A stretch of DNA of 44,281 nt from Propionivibrio sp. (GTDB lineage Bacteria; Pseudomonadota; Gammaproteobacteria; Burkholderiales; Rhodocyclaceae). Below, in pieces: positions 1 through 9,296 of the stretch. The DNA is taken from NCBI GenBank assembly GCA_003249625.1, contig QKII01000490.1:1-44281 (forward strand). Reading direction: 5' to 3'. A model generated the notes under the pieces. It was not told where the DNA came from and made no database searches. It saw nothing but the letters and a program-made list of their open reading frames with translations. The stretch's first letter is position 1. Each line of letters opens with the position of its first letter. A program made the translations under genes and the position numbers.

Positions 1-37
1 CCAATGCTAAATTGGCATCGGTAGCTGACCAAAAACT

Positions 38-148
38 GCTGTTGTGTTCGCCCCTCCGTCGGGTGGACCTGATGCGGTAGGAAGGCTTCCTCCTCTGGAC
101 CCCGGTTCAGGATGCCGGCCTAACGGCACAGGCGGGGACATTATCCGA
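38..148 (+). ncRNA. ssrS: candidate 6S-like structured RNA
   Basis: This non-coding stretch lies before selO. Its 5' side (TGTTCGCC from about 46) can pair with its 3' side (GGCGGGGACA, about 131-140) across a small bulge, and an outer GCTGT/ACAGC pair can close the helix. This resembles the closing stem of 6S RNA, the RNA that binds sigma-70 holoenzyme. The segment TGGACC-CC-GGTTCA near 99-112 can form the short hairpin that in E. coli 6S is built from TTGAACC and GGTTCAA. A terminator-like hairpin follows directly. At about 110 nt it is much shorter than the usual 160-185 nt, so it may be a reduced form, another RNA, or a copy with an internal deletion. The identification rests on recalled motifs, not on a covariance model. 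Confidence 0.4.
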
Positions 149-185
149 CAGCCCGGAAGGCGCAAGCCTCCCGGGCTGTTTCCTT
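149..185 (+). terminator. intrinsic terminator downstream of the candidate RNA
   Basis: The arms CAGCCCGG (149-156) and CCGGGCTG (171-178) pair, extended inward by AGGC/GCCT with small mismatches. The plus strand then reads TTTCCTTT. It would end transcription of the RNA candidate at 38-148 before selO. Confidence 0.7.
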
Positions 186-267
186 TGAGATCTCTGGTTT
201 CTTTTTGCCGGGAACTCGTGCGCCGCAGTCGTGCCCAAAAGATCCACATCCTTTGGAAACAGATCGC

Positions 268-1821
268 ATGCTGCGCTTCGACAACCGCCTGGTGCGTGAA
301 CTGCCCGGCGACACCGACACACGGAATCACCCCCGCCCGGTCCTCGGCGCCGCCTGGTCGCCCGTCACGCCAACACCCGTGGCAGCGCCGCGCCTGCTGG
401 CCTGGTCACGGGAAATGGCGGAGACGCTGGGACTCGATGAACGCGAACTCCACTCGGCCGACTGGCTCGCCGCGCTTTCCGGCAACGGCCTCCTGCCCGG
501 CATGGAGACATACGCCACCTGCTACGGTGGCTACCAGTTCGGTTCGTGGGCTGATCAGCTCGGTGACGGACGCGCCATCTTTCTCGGCGAGACGGTCAAC
601 GCCACCGGCCAGCGCTTCGAACTGCAGCTGAAAGGCGCCGGACGGACACCGTACTCACGGCGAGCCGACGGCCGCGCCGTGCTCCGTTCGTCGATCCGGG
701 AATTCATCTGCAGCGAAGCAATGCACCATCTGGGCGTCCCGACGACGCGCGCCCTGTCCCTCGTCACCACCGGCGAGGTGGTGGAACGTGACATGTTCTA
801 CGACGGCCACCCGGTCAACGAACAGGGGGCGATCGTCTGCCGCGTGGCGCCATCCTTCACCCGCTTCGGACATTTCGAATTGCCGGCGTCGCGCGGTGAC
901 GAGGCTCTGCTCCGACAACTCATCGACTTCACGCTGGCGCGCGACTTCCCTGAGATCGACGGCGATCCGTCGCAACGGATGGCGCGGTGGTTCGAGGAGA
1001 TTTGCACGCGCACGGCGCGCTTGATGGTGCAGTGGATGCGCGTCGGCTTCGTACATGGGGTGATGAACACCGACAACATGTCGATTCTGGGCCTGACGAT
1101 TGATTACGGTCCGTACGGCTGGATCGACAACTTCGACCCGGCGTGGACACCGAACACCACCGACGCGCACGGCAGGCGCTACTGTTTCGCCCGCCAGCCG
1201 ATGATCGCCCGCTGGAACCTGGAACGACTGTCGGAAGCCCTCGCCATTGTCGCCCCTGCCCCCGACGCATTCACTTCGGGACTCGATCGCTTCAATGTCA
1301 CCTACACGCTGGAATTCCAGCGCACGTTTGCGGCGAAACTGGGTTTCGCCGACTGGCGTGAAGGCGATGCGAGCTTGGTCGAAGACCTGTTCGATCTTCT
1401 GCAACGCACTGAAGCCGACATGACCCTGTTTTTCCGCAGATTGGCCGACGTCAGCCCGCGCGCTCCCACGGTAGCACCGCTCGACAACGCGTTCTACGAC
1501 ACCGCGAAGTTGGCCGAGCACGCCGAAGCACTGAGCGCCTGGCTGCTCCGCTGGGCCGAACGCATACGTTCCGACAACGAACCTGACACTGTCCGGCAAA
1601 CGCGCATGAACGCCGCCAACCCCTGCTATGTCCCGCGCAACTACCTCACCCAGGAAGCCATCGACCGTGCCGAACAAGGAGACACGGAGGGAATCCGCGA
1701 ACTGCTCGACGTCCTTCGCCATCCATACCACGAGCAGCCGGGCAAGGAGCATTTCGTCGCCAAGCGGCCAGCGTGGGCAAAGCACCGTCCCGGCTGTTCA
1801 ATGCTTTCGTGCAGTTCATGA
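268..1821 (+). CDS. selO: protein adenylyltransferase SelO (YdiU family)
   Basis: This encodes 517 aa, in the normal size range of the SelO/YdiU pseudokinase family, which AMPylates Ser/Thr/Tyr residues of proteins in redox homeostasis. Visible family signatures are the KGAGRTPYSRRADGRAVLRSS block (nucleotide site), HGVMNTDN followed by a DYGP motif (metal and catalytic residues), and the C-terminal Cys-Ser-Ser tail ending in SCSS. Some relatives carry selenocysteine near the end, but here the codons read Cys. I chose the ATG at 268 because the protein then begins MLRFDNRLVRELPGD, which fits the family; the frame is open further upstream to 205 without family-like sequence. It stands alone after a terminator, with a small gene 51 bp downstream. 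Confidence 0.95.
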   Translation: MLRFDNRLVRELPGDTDTRNHPRPVLGAAWSPVTPTPVAAPRLLAWSREMAETLGLDERELHSADWLAALSGNGLLPGMETYATCYGGYQFGSWADQLGDGRAIFLGETVNATGQRFELQLKGAGRTPYSRRADGRAVLRSSIREFICSEAMHHLGVPTTRALSLVTTGEVVERDMFYDGHPVNEQGAIVCRVAPSFTRFGHFELPASRGDEALLRQLIDFTLARDFPEIDGDPSQRMARWFEEICTRTARLMVQWMRVGFVHGVMNTDNMSILGLTIDYGPYGWIDNFDPAWTPNTTDAHGRRYCFARQPMIARWNLERLSEALAIVAPAPDAFTSGLDRFNVTYTLEFQRTFAAKLGFADWREGDASLVEDLFDLLQRTEADMTLFFRRLADVSPRAPTVAPLDNAFYDTAKLAEHAEALSAWLLRWAERIRSDNEPDTVRQTRMNAANPCYVPRNYLTQEAIDRAEQGDTEGIRELLDVLRHPYHEQPGKEHFVAKRPAWAKHRPGCSMLSCSS

Positions 1822-1872
1822 AAAACCTCACGTAGAATGAGGCTTTCCGGCTTTTTGCCACGGGGGACGACC

Positions 1873-2148
1873 ATGCCTTTCAGCACCGATCTGGTTCATG
1901 AGCTGAACACCTTGATCCGCTTCGATCTGGATACCGGACAACAGGGGATCAAGGTGCACAAGACGGCCGACGAGAATGTCAAAGCCGCTGTGCAGCGACT
2001 CCACGCCAAGGGCCTCGTCACGCAGGCGGATGGCGGTTACCTGACCAGCCTCGGGCGCGAGGCCGCCGAACATGCGCAATTGATGCTCGGCATCCTGACA
2101 GCCGGCGTGGCCGCCAAGGTCACAACCGAGTCGCCGCCAGCGAACTGA
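1873..2148 (+). CDS. TIGR02647 family small protein
   Basis: This encodes 91 aa, recognised as the TIGR02647 family of small proteobacterial proteins of unknown function. Conserved stretches are FSTDLVHELNTLIRFDLDT and LHAKGLVTQADGGYLTSLGREAAEHAQ, which look like a compact helical, possibly winged-helix-type, domain. There is no signal peptide or membrane segment. The ATG at 1873 follows GGGGGACGACC. The 3' end runs 29 bp into the convergent 3' end of dsbD. No function is assigned; DNA binding is only a guess from the fold pattern. Confidence 0.85.
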   Translation: MPFSTDLVHELNTLIRFDLDTGQQGIKVHKTADENVKAAVQRLHAKGLVTQADGGYLTSLGREAAEHAQLMLGILTAGVAAKVTTESPPAN

Positions 2149-3883
2149 GGAAATCGTCAGCGGCCTGGAAGCCGATGACGCGCACGCCGGAAACTTCGCG
2201 CCCCGACGGATCGAAGAAGACGATGCCTGGCGGACCGAAGAGTTTGAAGCGCGCCAGCAACTCCTTGTCCTCCGCTGTATTCTCGGTAACGTCTGCCTGC
2301 AGCAGCAGCCAGCCTGATAGCTTGGCGCGGACACGCAGGTCGGTAAAGGTGAAGCGCTCCATCTCCTTGCACGAAACACACCAGTCGGCGTAGAAATCGA
2401 GCATGACCGGTCGACCGGCACTGGCGATTCGGGCATCGAGCTCTGCCAGCGAGCGCACCCGCTCGAACGGCAGCGGACGCATCTCGCCGCCATCGGCCAC
2501 ACTAATCGCCGCCAGCGGCCGCAGTGGATCACGCGCCCCCGACAACACCCCGATCAGCATCGCCGCCCCTATCAACAGCATGACCACCCCGATCGCCTTG
2601 CCGAAACGCTGCCATCCATGCGCCTGCGGCGGCAACGGGTCGAGTGCGTGCAAATAGACCGCGGGGACGATCAGCAACAACGCCCACGCGAACATCTGTG
2701 CGACAACAGGAATCAAGGGGCTGACAATCCATACAGCGCTGGCCAGCAGGATGACGCCAAAGACCTTGTTGATCGCCGCCATCCATGCCCCGGCCTTGGG
2801 CAAGAGACTCCCCGCCGACAGTCCGACAACCAGCAATGGCACGCCCATTCCCAGAGCCAGGCAGAATAGCCCCAGGCCGCCGAGTAGCGCATCGCCGGTG
2901 CTGCCGATATAAAGCAATGCACCAGCCAACGGTGCTGCCACGCACGGACCAACCACCAGCGACGAAAGCGCCCCCATCAGCGCCACCGCCGGTAAATGGC
3001 CACCGCGCAGTTGCGCCGACTCCTCGGAAATCCGGCTCTGCAGGAACGAGGGCATTTGCAGTTCGAACAGGCCGAACATCGACAACGCCAGCACCACGAA
3101 GATCAGCGCCATTCCACCCAGTACCCAGGCATTCTGCAGGGCGACGGAAATCAGCGTACCGGTCAGCCCGGCAGCCACGCCGGCGGCAGCGTGCGTGACC
3201 GCCATACCGAACACATAGGCCAGCGACAGCGCGAAAGCACGCCCGCGAGAAACCGGCAGGCCACCGCGCCCGGCGCCGACAATGATGCCCGAGAGGATCG
3301 GCAACAGCGGGAAAGTGCATGGGGTCAGTGACAGCAACAGCCCGAAGCCGAAAAAGCTTGCCGCCACCCACCAGAACGAGGCGTTCGCGAGCATCGCGGC
3401 AATGCGCCCGGATTCGTCGCTGCGTGGTTCTGCTGCCGGCGGTGCAATCGGGGCTGTCGACGGATCAGGCAACTCGACACTGACCGTCTGCTTCGAGGGC
3501 GGATAGCAAACGCCGAGATCGGCACATCCCTGAGAGGTAACTTGCAAAACCAGAGGCAAGGGCCCCGAACTGTTGCGTTCGACCGGAAGGCGGAATGCCA
3601 CCTCCCGGTAATAGACCTCGACCTGACCGAAAGTCTCATCCATCTTTACCTTGCCCGGCGGGAAGGCTGGCTGTCCGAGGCTCACCGTGTCCGGCTGAAC
3701 GGCGACGCGGAACTTGTCGCGATAGAGGTAATAACCTTCGGCGATATCGAAACGCACTTCCACGGTCTGGCCGTCGAGCGCACTGGCCGACGGCCGGAAC
3801 GCCTGCTCGGGCGGCAGCAGGTCGGCCGCCCCTGCCACCGCGCAGACCAGCCAGAAAAATACAAAACACAAAATACGCTTCAT
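2120..3883 (-). CDS. dsbD: thiol:disulfide interchange protein DsbD
   Basis: This encodes a 587-aa inner-membrane reductant transporter that passes electrons from cytoplasmic thioredoxin to periplasmic DsbC, DsbG and cytochrome c maturation partners. All three modules are present. A signal peptide (residues 1-20) leads into the periplasmic alpha domain with its cysteine pair (C120 and C126, GCADLGVCYPP). The eight-helix beta domain has the two conserved membrane cysteines (LTPCTFP at 189 and the later VGPCVA). The C-terminal thioredoxin-like gamma domain has a CVSC active site. The start at 3883 gives the signal peptide directly, and the ATG overlaps the cutA stop by 4 bp, so the two are translationally coupled. 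cutA-dsbD is a common proteobacterial pair. Confidence 0.97.
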   Translation of the reverse strand: MKRILCFVFFWLVCAVAGAADLLPPEQAFRPSASALDGQTVEVRFDIAEGYYLYRDKFRVAVQPDTVSLGQPAFPPGKVKMDETFGQVEVYYREVAFRLPVERNSSGPLPLVLQVTSQGCADLGVCYPPSKQTVSVELPDPSTAPIAPPAAEPRSDESGRIAAMLANASFWWVAASFFGFGLLLSLTPCTFPLLPILSGIIVGAGRGGLPVSRGRAFALSLAYVFGMAVTHAAAGVAAGLTGTLISVALQNAWVLGGMALIFVVLALSMFGLFELQMPSFLQSRISEESAQLRGGHLPAVALMGALSSLVVGPCVAAPLAGALLYIGSTGDALLGGLGLFCLALGMGVPLLVVGLSAGSLLPKAGAWMAAINKVFGVILLASAVWIVSPLIPVVAQMFAWALLLIVPAVYLHALDPLPPQAHGWQRFGKAIGVVMLLIGAAMLIGVLSGARDPLRPLAAISVADGGEMRPLPFERVRSLAELDARIASAGRPVMLDFYADWCVSCKEMERFTFTDLRVRAKLSGWLLLQADVTENTAEDKELLARFKLFGPPGIVFFDPSGREVSGVRVIGFQAADDFLSSLAATRL

Positions 3884-4215
3884 GTCTGCAACCAGTTGTC
3901 CATCTGCGTTTCTGCCGTCAACCAGGCCAGGTAGTCCGGCAGCCCATGCGTGACCGGCAAGGCAATGATCTCCGGCACTTCGTAAGGGTGCCGCGCGCAA
4001 ATCGCTGCCTCAAGCGCCGCGTAGCGCGCCTCGGTCGTCTTGATCAGCAACGGCACCTCGTCGGTTTCCTCGACTTCCCCTTTCCAGCGGTAGATCGAGC
4101 GGCACGAAGACAACACGTTAACACACCCCGCGAGTTGGTCCTCGACGAGGAAGCGAGCCAGATCTTCGGCTGACTGGCGATCGGGCAGATTGGTCAGTAC
4201 AACGAGAATGCTCAC
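3880..4215 (-). CDS. cutA: divalent-cation tolerance protein CutA
   Basis: This encodes a 111-aa trimeric CutA protein of the PII-like ferredoxin fold, linked to copper and divalent-metal tolerance, though its exact role is unsettled. Family marks are LAGCVNVLSSCRSIYRWKGEVEE in two conserved pieces, the central LLIKTT strand and HPYEVPEIIALPV near the C terminus. It is the first gene of the cutA-dsbD pair and shares 4 bp with dsbD. It starts 19 bp after the end of the 531-aa gene, so all three may be co-transcribed. Confidence 0.96.
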   Translation of the reverse strand: MSILVVLTNLPDRQSAEDLARFLVEDQLAGCVNVLSSCRSIYRWKGEVEETDEVPLLIKTTEARYAALEAAICARHPYEVPEIIALPVTHGLPDYLAWLTAETQMDNWLQT

Positions 4216-4234
4216 TTCGATTCACTCCGAAAAA

Positions 4235-5830
4235 TCAGTCTGACGACACGCGCCAGAAATCGACTTCGCCGCCACGCTCCACACATTCGACGAGGCGAAG
4301 ACCGGGGAGTAGCGTGCCACTCGCGTCGAAAAAGCGCGCCGCCGCCGCTCGCAGCATCAGCCCCGCAGGGATCAACAATAAACGCTCACGCCCGCCGTTG
4401 GCCGCAACCTCGAACACCGGATGACGTGCAACCCGCCCGGTGGTCTTGTCCCGCACCTCGACGGAACGCGGCAAAGCCCCGCCTGGGAACAGGTCGATTA
4501 CCGCATGGAGCAACCCATCATCACGCTGCTGAATGCCGGTCACGACAGCCAGCAGGAAATGATCCCGTTGCCGGATCGCCAGCAGGCTACGCAGAGCCAG
4601 CCGCGAATCACCGTCCGCCGGCGAGCGCAACAATACCAGTTCATCACGCTCCTTGAACGCGAGACGCCATGATTCGAGGGGCTGTTGTTCCGTCGGCGAT
4701 TCTTCTCGCACGACATGCCCAAACACTGCCAACTGCTCCTTGAACAACCGATCATCGACGGACACGTTCGGATTCAGCTCGGCGTACAGCCCCTCGCCGC
4801 CGATCACGGTATAGATACGGTTCAAACCGGTAGCGACCGCGAGCCGCGGCATGTTGTCGGACACGCCAACGAGACCAAACGGTGGCCGTTGCAAATGCCC
4901 GGCAAGATCCTCCAGCAGCATCCGGCAGGTCGCCGCCGGAACACCGCTGCCCAGTTTGAGATTTTCCGGCGACTCGCCGGCATCCAGCGCCGCCATCCGG
5001 CTACGCGCCTTGCGCAGGACGCGATCCAGCGACAGCCAGCGAGGCATTCGTGGCGTGTTCAACGCATTACTGACCGGCGCCCCCCCGGCCAGGTCGAGCA
5101 CGACCATCCCGTCCTTGCCAGCCGGATCCGGCGCACAAAGAACTGTGGCCTGTTCGCGCCAGCGCGCCAGCCAACGCCCCACGGTGGCAAGGTGTGCGCT
5201 CGCAAGTGCTTGGGGGCGAGACAAATGCAGCATCACGGCCATGGCGAATTGACCGGTGATCGTCGATTCCCTTGTTTCACCTAGCAGACGGTCTTCGACA
5301 GGCTCTGCAGCAACACCGAGGCGCTCGGCGGCAAGAAAAGCGGCGTTCAGACGCTTCCAGAAGTCCGCTCCGGGCTCGACGCCTGCCACATAGCACTGCA
5401 TCTGTTCCCGGCGGAGGCAGGCGAGTATGCGATGTGCCACTCGCGCAGCACGGCTCGACAACGCAGGATCGCCTTTTACGCAGGCATCAAGACAAATCTG
5501 ATAAGCCGCCGCGCAAGTCTTCCACAAACTGCATACCGTATCGAGCGCATCCCGTTCGCCAAGTGCCAAGGGAAGCGGCTTGTTCTCGAAACGGCGCTGG
5601 CTCGCCCCGGTGGCTGCGAATACGGCCTTGCGCAAAGTTTCCAACGTGCGGAAACGTTCGCGCGGAGTGACGGCGACCTGGCAAAATGCCGCGATCTGCA
5701 CCTGAAGATTGGCAAGCATGGCCGGCACGTTGGCTTGGGGTTGCGTCGCGAGCCAACGAACTGCACCTGCCGAATCATGAAAAAACGCGGAGCTTTGCGC
5801 TGTTTTATCTGCCTGCGAAGAATCTTTCAT
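4235..5830 (-). CDS. conserved hypothetical protein, 531 aa
   Basis: I do not recognise this gene. It encodes 531 aa without a signal peptide or obvious membrane helix, so it is probably cytoplasmic. The first two thirds are mostly helical and rich in Ala, Arg and Leu (for example RERFRTLETLRKAVFAATG). The last ~150 residues alternate in strand-like segments (LRSLLAIRQRDHFLLAVVTGI, VIDLFPGGALPRSVEVR) that could form a degenerate PilZ-like barrel. The canonical RxxxR and DxSxxG motifs of PilZ are not seen, so I do not assert c-di-GMP binding. It lies directly upstream of cutA-dsbD on the same strand. Composition is like that of its neighbours. Confidence 0.75.
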   Translation of the reverse strand: MKDSSQADKTAQSSAFFHDSAGAVRWLATQPQANVPAMLANLQVQIAAFCQVAVTPRERFRTLETLRKAVFAATGASQRRFENKPLPLALGERDALDTVCSLWKTCAAAYQICLDACVKGDPALSSRAARVAHRILACLRREQMQCYVAGVEPGADFWKRLNAAFLAAERLGVAAEPVEDRLLGETRESTITGQFAMAVMLHLSRPQALASAHLATVGRWLARWREQATVLCAPDPAGKDGMVVLDLAGGAPVSNALNTPRMPRWLSLDRVLRKARSRMAALDAGESPENLKLGSGVPAATCRMLLEDLAGHLQRPPFGLVGVSDNMPRLAVATGLNRIYTVIGGEGLYAELNPNVSVDDRLFKEQLAVFGHVVREESPTEQQPLESWRLAFKERDELVLLRSPADGDSRLALRSLLAIRQRDHFLLAVVTGIQQRDDGLLHAVIDLFPGGALPRSVEVRDKTTGRVARHPVFEVAANGGRERLLLIPAGLMLRAAAARFFDASGTLLPGLRLVECVERGGEVDFWRVSSD

Positions 5831-5908
5831 TCATCCCCCTTGAGACGCCTGGCACAAGCCGGAAAACAGCCTGAACACGGCCTGAAAACAATTCCGGCAT
5901 CATAAGCG

Positions 5909-5937
5909 AAAACCGGCCGCTTACGCCGGCCGGTTTT
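5909..5937 (-). terminator. intrinsic terminator of the methylmalonyl-CoA epimerase gene
   Basis: The arms AAAACCGGCC (5909-5918) and GGCCGGTTTT (5928-5937) form a perfect 10-bp stem with a 9-nt loop. On the minus strand it ends in TTTT, 40 bp past the epimerase stop. The symmetry could also let it act on plus-strand transcripts. Confidence 0.85.
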
Positions 5938-5976
5938 CCTTGATGCCCAGGATTCCTGGGGACGATTTTCCGAGGC

Positions 5977-6387
5977 TTACTTTGCCGGATCCTCGCACAG
6001 CTCCATCAGCACGCCAGCCGTCGACTTCGGATGCAGGAAGGCAATGTTAAGGCCTTCGGCACCCTTGCGCGGCGTCTTGTCAATCAGTTGCACGCCCTTG
6101 CCAGCGAGTTCGTCCAGGTTCGCCTGCAAGCCGTCTGCGGCAAACGCCACGTGATGCACGCCTTCGCCCTTCTTTTCGATGAACTTGCCGATCGGGCCTT
6201 CCGGATCGGTGGACTCCAGCAGTTCGATCTTCGTCTGGCCAATCTTGAAGAAAGCGGTGCGAACCTTCTGCTCCGGTACTTCTTCGATCGAGTAGCACTT
6301 CATGCCGAGTTGTTTTTCCCAGAACGGGATAGCGTCGTCCAAGCTCTTGACTGCGATACCGAGATGCTCAATGTGCGTGAGATTCAT
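5977..6387 (-). CDS. mce: methylmalonyl-CoA epimerase
   Basis: This encodes a 136-aa protein of the vicinal oxygen chelate (glyoxalase/bleomycin resistance) superfamily. It interconverts (R)- and (S)-methylmalonyl-CoA, linking propionyl-CoA carboxylase with methylmalonyl-CoA mutase. The two beta-alpha-beta-beta-beta modules are visible. Probable metal ligands are His8 (IEHLGIAV), one of the paired His78/79 (GVHHVAF) and Glu129 (VLMELCED); KIELLE is the typical strand between the modules. No mutase or carboxylase gene is adjacent, so it stands alone between lgt and its own terminator. A related VOC enzyme is possible but the match to epimerases is close. Confidence 0.92.
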   Translation of the reverse strand: MNLTHIEHLGIAVKSLDDAIPFWEKQLGMKCYSIEEVPEQKVRTAFFKIGQTKIELLESTDPEGPIGKFIEKKGEGVHHVAFAADGLQANLDELAGKGVQLIDKTPRKGAEGLNIAFLHPKSTAGVLMELCEDPAK

Positions 6388-6521
6388 TGCGACTTTCCTT
6401 TAGAACGATGATGAAACGGACTATTGCCAAAACCAGAAACAGGGCGGAATTATCCTCCAATTTGCGCCGACCGTGACCGGCGCTGCGGAAAACCGCAAAG
6501 CCGGCCGCCATCCTCGCGGAA

Positions 6522-7319
6522 TCACGCGCGTCGGCGAAAGGCCCACACGCAAAGTGCGACGCCGGCAAGGATCATCGGCAACGACAACCACTGCCCCATG
6601 CTGACAGTCTCCGACAGGCCGAAAATTCCCGCATCCGGCGTCCGGAAATACTCGGCGACAAAACGGAATACCCCGTAGCCGATGAGAAACGCCCCGGACA
6701 CTGCACCACGCGGCCGCTCCCTGCCGGAAAAGAGCCAGAGAATGAAAAATAGTGCCACCCCCTCCAGCCCGACCTGGTAGAGCTGCGACGGATGCCTTGG
6801 CAGATTATCGACGTGCGGGAAGATCATCGCCCACGGCAACGAGGGATCGGCGAGCCGCCCCCACAATTCACCATTGATGAAGTTGCCGATACGGCCGGTC
6901 GCCAAACCGAGCGGTACCAGCGGCGCGATGAAGTCGGTCACGTCCAGCCAGTTGCGCCCGGTCTTGCGGACGTACAGCGCCATCGCCACCAATACGCCGA
7001 GAAAGCCGCCATGGAACGACATGCCGCCATGCCATAACGCAAGCATCTCCAGGGGATGCTGCAGATAGTAGGCTGGTTCGTAGAACAGGATCTGCCCGAG
7101 ACGTCCGCCGGCAATCACGCCGATCACGCCATAAAACAACAGGTCGTCAAGCTCGGCGACGCGCCAGCCATCCCTTATCAGCCGTGGATGCGTAAGTATG
7201 CGGTGGCGCCCCAGCCACCAGAATTGCAGGAAAGCGAGCAGGTACATCAACCCGTACCAACGCACGGCAAGCGGACCGATTTCAAGGGCAATCGGATCGA
7301 TCTTCGGATAGATAAGCAT
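6522..7319 (-). CDS. lgt: prolipoprotein diacylglyceryl transferase
   Basis: This encodes a 265-aa polytopic inner-membrane enzyme that moves the diacylglyceryl group of phosphatidylglycerol to the lipobox cysteine of prolipoproteins, the first step of lipoprotein maturation. The Lgt signature [14 protein letters not shown] is present, as are [12 protein letters not shown] with the essential His, and an N-terminal [23 protein letters not shown] block. I prefer the ATG at 7319, which gives MLIYPKIDP as in the family, over an upstream in-frame TTG at 7349. It diverges from ilvD. Clients in this window include Pal, the BamE-like and QseG-like lipoproteins and the DUF1850 protein. Confidence 0.96.
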   Translation of the reverse strand: MLIYPKIDPIALEIGPLAVRWYGLMYLLAFLQFWWLGRHRILTHPRLIRDGWRVAELDDLLFYGVIGVIAGGRLGQILFYEPAYYLQHPLEMLALWHGGMSFHGGFLGVLVAMALYVRKTGRNWLDVTDFIAPLVPLGLATGRIGNFINGELWGRLADPSLPWAMIFPHVDNLPRHPSQLYQVGLEGVALFFILWLFSGRERPRGAVSGAFLIGYGVFRFVAEYFRTPDAGIFGLSETVSMGQWLSLPMILAGVALCVWAFRRRA

Positions 7320-7432
7320 GAGCCGGGATATTCGATTCGCCGGGGGCAACCGGCAGGCTTTCGGATAGAATCGCGATTATAGCCCGTCACCCTCGCCCGC
7401 CCCTGGCGGCGTTTTTCTTTTGGAGACCTGAC

Positions 7433-9292
7433 ATGCCCGCCTACCGTTCCCGCACATCGACCCACGGCCGCAATATGGCCGGCGCCCGCGCTCTGTGGCG
7501 TGCCACGGGGATGAAGGACGGCGATTTCAGCAAGCCGATCATTGCCGTGGTCAATTCCTTCACCCAGTTCGTCCCCGGCCACGTACACCTCAAGGATCTC
7601 GGCCAGCTGGTCGCCGGCGCCATCGAAGCGGCAGGAGGCGTAGCCAAGGAATTCAACACCATCGCCATCGACGACGGCATCGCCATGGGCCACGACGGGA
7701 TGCTCTACTCGCTGCCCTCGCGCGACCTGATCGCCGACTCGGTCGAGTACATGGTCAATGCTCACTGCGCCGACGCCATGGTCTGCATCTCCAACTGCGA
7801 CAAGATCACCCCGGGCATGCTGATGGCCGCGATGCGGGTCAACATCCCGACCATCTTCGTTTCAGGTGGCCCGATGGAAGCCGGCAAGGTGGTGATGAAC
7901 GGCAAGACCATTCACCTCGATCTCGTCGATGCGATGATCAAGGCCGCAGACTCCACCGTTTCCGACGCCGACGTCGACGCCATCGAGCGTTCCGCCTGCC
8001 CGACCTGCGGTTCGTGCTCAGGGATGTTCACCGCCAACTCGATGAACTGCCTGGCCGAAGCGCTGGGCCTCGCGTTGCCGGGCAACGGCACCGTGGTCGC
8101 CACGCATGCCGACCGCAAGAACCTGTTCCTCAAGGCTGGCGAGCAGATCGTCGAGCTCTGCCGTCGCTACTACGAACAGGACGATGCCTCCGTTCTCCCG
8201 CGCGGCATCGCCACTCTCGCCGCCTTTGAAAACGCCATGTCGCTCGATGTGGCGATGGGCGGTTCGACCAACACCGTCCTGCACCTGCTGGCCGTCGCTC
8301 GCGAAGCCGGTGTCGACTTCACCATGGCAGACATCGATCGCCTCTCGCGCAAAGTGCCCTGCCTGTGCAAGGTCGCCCCGGCCACCGAGAAGTTCCACAT
8401 CGAAGACGTACATCGCGCCGGCGGCATCTTCGGCATCCTCGGCGAACTCGATCGCTGCGGCCTGATCCAGCGCAATACATCGACCGTCCACGCCAAAACG
8501 CTCGGCGAGGCTCTGGATGTCTGGGACGTGATGCATCACGCCCACAGCAACGAGGTCTACGACTTCTTCAAGGCCGCGCCCGGCGGCATCCCCTCGCAAA
8601 CAGCTTTCTCGCAGAATGCACGTTACCCGGAACTGGACCTCGACCGCACGCAGGGCTGCATCCGCGACAAGGCCAACGCCTACTCACAGGACGGCGGACT
8701 CGCCGTGCTCTACGGCAACCTCGCGGAGGACGGCTGCATCGTCAAGACAGCCGGCGTCGACGAGAGCATCCTGAAGTTCACCGGCACCGCCCACGTTTTC
8801 GAGAGCCAGGACGCGGCCGTGCAAGGCATCCTTGGTGATCAGGTCAAGCCCGGCGAGATCGTGCTGATTCGCTACGAAGGTCCGAAGGGCGGACCGGGCA
8901 TGCAGGAAATGCTCTATCCGACCTCGTACCTCAAGTCCAAACACCTCGGCAAGGTTTGCGCGCTGGTCACCGACGGGCGTTTCTCGGGCGGTTCATCGGG
9001 CCTGTGCATCGGCCACGTTTCCCCGGAAGCGGCCGAAGGCGGCCTGATCGGTCTCGTCGAGCACGGCGACACGATAGAAATCGACATTCCCAACCGGCGC
9101 ATCCATCTCTCCATCCCTGACGCCGAGTTGCAGAAGCGTCGCGCCGCAATGCAAGCACGGGGCGACAATGCCTGGCAACCAGCCGCACCGCGCCAGCGCA
9201 TCGTTTCCACCGCGCTGCAGGCCTACGGTCTGATGGCCACCTCGGCCGCAAAGGGTGCCGTGCGCGACCTGAACCAGCTCAAGCGCCGCTAA
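7433..9292 (+). CDS. ilvD: dihydroxy-acid dehydratase
   Basis: This encodes a 619-aa IlvD/Edd-family enzyme that dehydrates 2,3-dihydroxy-isovalerate and 2,3-dihydroxy-3-methylvalerate to the 2-keto acids of valine and isoleucine synthesis. Iron-sulfur cluster cysteines are visible at C122 ([10 protein letters not shown]) and C195 ([12 protein letters not shown]), with the conserved [12 protein letters not shown] and [14 protein letters not shown] motifs in the C-terminal half. The length matches the family. The ATG is preceded by TTTTGGAGACCTGAC, a good ribosome site. The LysE-type exporter gene begins 4 bp after the stop, so the two are probably co-transcribed. Confidence 0.98.
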   Translation: MPAYRSRTSTHGRNMAGARALWRATGMKDGDFSKPIIAVVNSFTQFVPGHVHLKDLGQLVAGAIEAAGGVAKEFNTIAIDDGIAMGHDGMLYSLPSRDLIADSVEYMVNAHCADAMVCISNCDKITPGMLMAAMRVNIPTIFVSGGPMEAGKVVMNGKTIHLDLVDAMIKAADSTVSDADVDAIERSACPTCGSCSGMFTANSMNCLAEALGLALPGNGTVVATHADRKNLFLKAGEQIVELCRRYYEQDDASVLPRGIATLAAFENAMSLDVAMGGSTNTVLHLLAVAREAGVDFTMADIDRLSRKVPCLCKVAPATEKFHIEDVHRAGGIFGILGELDRCGLIQRNTSTVHAKTLGEALDVWDVMHHAHSNEVYDFFKAAPGGIPSQTAFSQNARYPELDLDRTQGCIRDKANAYSQDGGLAVLYGNLAEDGCIVKTAGVDESILKFTGTAHVFESQDAAVQGILGDQVKPGEIVLIRYEGPKGGPGMQEMLYPTSYLKSKHLGKVCALVTDGRFSGGSSGLCIGHVSPEAAEGGLIGLVEHGDTIEIDIPNRRIHLSIPDAELQKRRAAMQARGDNAWQPAAPRQRIVSTALQAYGLMATSAAKGAVRDLNQLKRR

Positions 9293-9296
9293 CCCG

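Noticed and set aside
1..15. CCAAT/ATTGG inverted repeat at the left edge as a terminator
   Set aside because: It is only 5 bp with no T-run, and the upstream context is cut off by the window.
655..1785. 376-codon minus-strand frame opposite selO
   Set aside because: It lies fully inside selO, which has strong family motifs; the antisense product resembles nothing.
7362..7376. Palindrome AATCGCGATT upstream of ilvD as an operator
   Set aside because: A 10-bp palindrome is common by chance and no second site or matching regulator is nearby.
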